From Brevundimonas sp. (GTDB lineage: Bacteria > Pseudomonadota > Alphaproteobacteria > Caulobacterales > Caulobacteraceae), in NCBI RefSeq assembly GCF_031082345.1, contig NZ_JAVHLH010000084.1:1-10457 (forward strand): a stretch of 10,457 nt of DNA, in the 5' to 3' direction. Below, piece by piece: positions 7,962-10,457 of this stretch. The translations under genes were made by a program, and so were the position numbers. Position 1 is the stretch's first letter, and each line of letters starts with the position of its first letter. The notes under the pieces were generated by a model. It saw only the letters and a program-made list of their open reading frames with translations, did not search any database and was not told the origin of the DNA.

Positions 7962-7973
7962 TCCTCGCGCCCC

Positions 7974-8156
7974 CGCTGTCCTGAAGCCTGAGAGATTCCG
8001 GCGCCGGTGTTACGGCGTCTTGCTCCGTCGGCGCGCCCGCAAGGAGCGACTTTCCAGCGTCCGTATGTCCTCGCGGTCCGTTTGCCTGAGCGTTTCCGGG
8101 GCGGTTGCGCCTTCGGCTCCGAAGCCTCCGAAAAGGCCCCGATCTCTCCCGCGAGA
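7974..8156 (-). promoter_or_regulatory. Tandem glycine riboswitch controlling gcvTHPAPB
   Basis: Two glycine aptamers lie head to tail on the minus strand. Aptamer 1 (8155-8070) is closed by a perfect 7-bp P1, CTCGCGG (8155-8149) with CCGCGAG (8076-8070). It holds the conserved GCCGAAGGCGCAA (8117-8105) and CTCAGGCAAACGGACCG (8090-8074). A 10-base linker follows. Aptamer 2 (8059-7974) is closed by CGCTG (8059-8055) with CAGCG (7978-7974). It holds GCCGACGGAGCAAG (8032-8019) and TCTCTCAGGC (7995-7986) leading into AGGACAGCGGGG. Such leaders usually switch gcv genes on when glycine is plentiful. The class is certain; the mechanism here is inferred. Confidence 0.95.
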
Positions 8157-8163
8157 GCGCCGC

Positions 8164-8194
8164 GACCTAGGCCCCGACTCCGGGGGGAAGTCAA
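8164..8194 (-). promoter_or_regulatory. Candidate promoter of the gcv operon
   Basis: The minus strand has TTGACT (8194-8189), 18 bases, then CTAGGT (8170-8165). Transcription would start near 8158, two or three bases before the P1 stem of aptamer 1. That fit between promoter and riboswitch supports the call, although the -10 box is weak. Confidence 0.5.
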
Positions 8195-8317
8195 GCGTGG
8201 GCGGGATGCGGGAGGACATCAAGAGATCTGAAAAACGCGGCCGGCATAGATCGTCGGGATCCCGTTGGACTTCTGGCGGTATACGACGGCGTCGGACAAG
8301 TTGGGGTTGGACTGACG

Positions 8318-8331
8318 GCGTCGCGCGACGC
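8318..8331. repeat. 14-bp palindrome upstream of the beta-helix gene
   Basis: GCGTCGCGCGACGC is its own reverse complement. It lies 50 bases before the preferred GTG start of the next gene. Just upstream, GTTGGACT occurs twice (8264-8271, 8306-8313) and GACGGCGTCG twice (8285-8294, 8314-8323). The rest of 8195-8381 shows no gene and no convincing promoter. An operator is possible, but the GC content makes chance palindromes common. Confidence 0.35.
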
Positions 8332-8381
8332 ACGATATGGCAGGCGACCTGTTGGCGCCCTCCGGAGCGATACAAATCACC

Positions 8382-9845
8382 GTGCGACGACGTTTCCTTC
8401 TCAATTTGGGCTTGCTCGCTTTGGGGACCGGCGCTCTGGGCCGGATGAACCCCGCCACAAGCGACCCGAAGGGGATTGGAGAGCTTCGGCTGCATCCGGA
8501 ATCGTTTGGTGCGGTTGGCGACGGCTCGACCGATGACGCGACGGCGCTATCGGCTGCGATGACCGCGGCGGCGGCGGCGGACGTTCCGCTGATCCTGAGT
8601 CCCGGCAAGAATTATCGATGCGCTACGGGCCTGATCGCTCCGGCCAGGCTCGAAATCAGCGGCTATGGTGCGACGCTCAGCACGGTGGCGAACATCTCTC
8701 TGCTGACGCTGGGGACCGGATGCGTGGTGCGCGGCGTCCGTTTCAAAGGGCCGTCATCAACCTACCACGCTGACTCCAGGGGCGTCGTATTCTCCGGCGC
8801 CGTCAACGGTCCAGGGGTCGCCCCGGCGTTTGTCTCCGGCGTTCAGTTGATTGACTGTTCGTGGGACAGCTTTGGCTATCTGGCCATCCAGCCACTCTAC
8901 GACGACGGAACCCGGGTCATAAATCCGACGATCACGAACTGCGGTTACGGCGGGATCATCACGCAAGGATCGAGAAATTTCATAGGTGAGGGCGGCTATT
9001 TCGACACCTTCACCGGCGAAACCGGGACCGGCGATCTGGAGGCGATGGCGATCTCGTGGTCCTGCGCCGACAATGAGATCGATCATGCTCGCTACCCGCC
9101 CTCGCGCAATTGCGTCTGGTATGGCGGTCTGTTCAAGAACTGTCCGACATGGGCCGTGCTGGACACCCATGGCGGGGAGGATTGCCACTTCGTCAGCCCG
9201 ACCATCGTGGATTGCCGCCGGGCGATATGGCTCACCAGCCGGGCCGGCGCCGGGCCGGTCCGCTGCACCGCCACCAATGTGACGGCCTCCAATAACTTTC
9301 CGGAGGGAGCACGCAACAGCAACGGCGCCTCGAAGCGTGATGCGGCATTCCTCATCAGCGGATTCGACGCAGCCCGGTTGGCGCGGGACTGTCACATCAC
9401 CGGAACCGCGACGCGGTTCGGCAGCGCAGAGGACGCCATCACCAGGCCCGCCGCGACGATGGCGCGGACTGACGCCTCCTGCAGCATGGATATCAAGCTG
9501 ATCGATCCCTACTGCGTGGGTTTCGCGGCAGACACCGAGGCTCGAGGTCATGTCCGCGCTACTATCGAGAACCCACAAAGCTCCGGTGCGGGCGGCTCGA
9601 TCACGTCGCCGGCCTATGTTGCTGTCACGGCGACCGGGTCCGATGTGGTGGACCTCACGCTCGACATCGAAATGGTCCGCAACAAGCCCGGACTGAATAC
9701 CTATGTCGGGGTTCGCGCCGTGGTGTCATCTGGCAGACTCCCGAACGTCCGGCTCAATTTTCAGCGCCTGCGGTGGGACAAGGCAATAGACATGACCATC
9801 GGGACAGACCCGGGAGCCGTGATGGGTGTCTATCCCGTCCGCTGA
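8382..9845 (+). CDS. Secreted Pectate_lyase_3-like beta-helix protein
   Basis: A 487-residue protein starting at GTG 8382; an ATG at 8337 would add 15 residues. The GTG start puts RRRFLL right before a hydrophobic stretch (residues 6-19), a twin-arginine-like signal peptide. GGAG at 8364-8367 is 14 bases upstream, a poor site, while the ATG has none. The block FGAVGDGSTDDATALSAAM (42-60) is the hallmark of the Pectate_lyase_3 beta-helix family, shared with phage tailspikes and GH28-like enzymes. The rest shows loose repeats of short beta strands with Asn, Gly and Val, and a DTHGGEDC segment at 261-268. No catalytic set can be assigned. ATA isoleucine codons occur at 180, 201, 282 and 469, unlike the atp genes. 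It probably acts on or binds a polysaccharide outside the cytoplasm; the substrate is unknown. Confidence 0.8.
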   Translation: MRRRFLLNLGLLALGTGALGRMNPATSDPKGIGELRLHPESFGAVGDGSTDDATALSAAMTAAAAADVPLILSPGKNYRCATGLIAPARLEISGYGATLSTVANISLLTLGTGCVVRGVRFKGPSSTYHADSRGVVFSGAVNGPGVAPAFVSGVQLIDCSWDSFGYLAIQPLYDDGTRVINPTITNCGYGGIITQGSRNFIGEGGYFDTFTGETGTGDLEAMAISWSCADNEIDHARYPPSRNCVWYGGLFKNCPTWAVLDTHGGEDCHFVSPTIVDCRRAIWLTSRAGAGPVRCTATNVTASNNFPEGARNSNGASKRDAAFLISGFDAARLARDCHITGTATRFGSAEDAITRPAATMARTDASCSMDIKLIDPYCVGFAADTEARGHVRATIENPQSSGAGGSITSPAYVAVTATGSDVVDLTLDIEMVRNKPGLNTYVGVRAVVSSGRLPNVRLNFQRLRWDKAIDMTIGTDPGAVMGVYPVR

Positions 9846-9857
9846 CGCTGACCTGGC

Positions 9858-10457
9858 CTATCCCCGTGCATAGGCCTCCACTTCCGAAATCCGCGCCGCC
9901 TTCCCGGCCTCGTCCAGGAACGATCCCTCGAAACTGTTTCGCGCCAGCTGCGTCACCTGCGCTCGCGTCAGCCCGACCGCTTCGGCCAGCCGGCGGTAGT
10001 TGTCGTTCACATAGCCGCCGAAATAGGCCGGGTCGTCCGAGTTCAGCGTCACGTGCAGGCCCCGCCGCAGCATCTCCGGCACGGGATGGTCCTTCAGGTC
10101 CTTCACCACGCAGAGCTTCAGGTTCGACAGCGGGCACACCGTCAGGGTCATCTGCGACGCCGCCAGCCGTTCGATCAGCGTCTCGTCTTCCATCGAACGG
10201 TTGCCGTGGTCCATGCGGTCGATGTGCAGCAGGTCCAGCGCCTCGCGCACATACTCGGGCGGCCCTTCCTCGCCGGCGTGGGCCACCCGCTTCAGCCCCA
10301 TCTGGCCGGCCCGCTCGAACACGCGCCGGAATTTCGACGGCGGGTGCCCGACCTCGGACGAGTCCAGCCCGACCCCCTCGATCCGGTCCAGCCACGGCCC
10401 GGCCTGGTGCAGGACGTCGAACGCCGCGTGCTCGTCGAGATGGCGCAGGAAACAGAG
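9858..10457 (-). CDS. Adenine deaminase, C-terminal part (runs off window)
   Basis: The last 199 residues of an amidohydrolase of the adenosine/adenine deaminase family; the N-terminus, with the first HxH metal ligands, lies beyond the right edge. Visible blocks are GLDSSEVGHPPSKF, VAHAGEEGPPEYV (metal His and catalytic Glu), DRMDHG, VCPLSNLKLCVV and NSDDPAYFGGY (metal Asp). The HPPSKF and GPPEY forms match the adenine-specific branch (like Pseudomonas PA0148 and yeast Aah1), which turns adenine into hypoxanthine for purine salvage, better than true adenosine deaminases. The frame is open through base 10457. It converges on the beta-helix gene with 12 bases between stop codons and no terminator there. 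Confidence 0.9.
   Translation of the reverse strand, partial: LCFLRHLDEHAAFDVLHQAGPWLDRIEGVGLDSSEVGHPPSKFRRVFERAGQMGLKRVAHAGEEGPPEYVREALDLLHIDRMDHGNRSMEDETLIERLAASQMTLTVCPLSNLKLCVVKDLKDHPVPEMLRRGLHVTLNSDDPAYFGGYVNDNYRRLAEAVGLTRAQVTQLARNSFEGSFLDEAGKAARISEVEAYARG

Noticed and set aside
7891..8448. Open frames across the glycine riboswitch and its promoter
   Set aside because: They overlap structured RNA with clear aptamer motifs and have Arg/Ser-rich noise composition on both strands.
8337..9845. Beta-helix gene as part of a prophage
   Set aside because: No other phage gene, integrase or attachment site is visible, and the protein has its own export signal, which tailspikes lack.
1..10457. 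CRISPR array, tRNA, rRNA or insertion sequence
   Set aside because: No regularly spaced repeats, no tRNA-like cloverleaf, no rRNA segments, and no transposase or terminal repeats were seen.

Overview
This window looks like chromosomal DNA from a high-GC alphaproteobacterium of the Caulobacterales, with Brevundimonas or Caulobacter relatives the best guess. Three things point there: F0 ATP synthase genes in the order I-B-E-F'-F without F1 genes, a duplicated and diverged b subunit (b'), and a gcvT-gcvH-gcvPA-gcvPB operon with a split P protein. A promoter-like sequence ahead of atpI also fits the Caulobacter housekeeping pattern. The genus is an inference.

Layout. A perfect 30-base hairpin sits at the left edge (1-30). 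A promoter candidate (142-168) and a leader hairpin (191-210) precede the + strand operon atpI-atpB-atpE-atpF'-atpF (225-2825), which encodes the membrane sector of ATP synthase. A strong 11-bp hairpin lies between atpE and atpF'. The operon ends at a terminator with a GCGA tetraloop (2852-2882). It also serves a convergent minus-strand gene for a small four-helix membrane protein of unknown function (2888-3355).

The minus strand then carries the glycine cleavage operon. In transcription order it runs: promoter candidate (8194-8164), tandem glycine riboswitch (8156-7974), gcvT, gcvH, gcvPA, gcvPB (ending at 3456). PA and PB form the PLP decarboxylase, H carries the lipoyl arm and T transfers the one-carbon unit to tetrahydrofolate. 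The riboswitch should tie their expression to glycine. Both aptamers can be recognised from conserved blocks and from perfect P1 pairings.

To the right, a lone + strand gene (8382-9845) encodes a secreted protein with a Pectate_lyase_3-like beta-helix signature and a probable Tat signal. Its codon use differs from its neighbours and it has no functional partner nearby, so it looks acquired. It converges, 12 nt apart, on the 3' part of an adenine deaminase gene that runs off the right edge.

Most of the window is well-conserved housekeeping DNA. I found no convincing new system. The best leads are the beta-helix gene with its upstream palindrome and repeats, the riboswitch's untypical expression platform, and the hairpin behind atpE.
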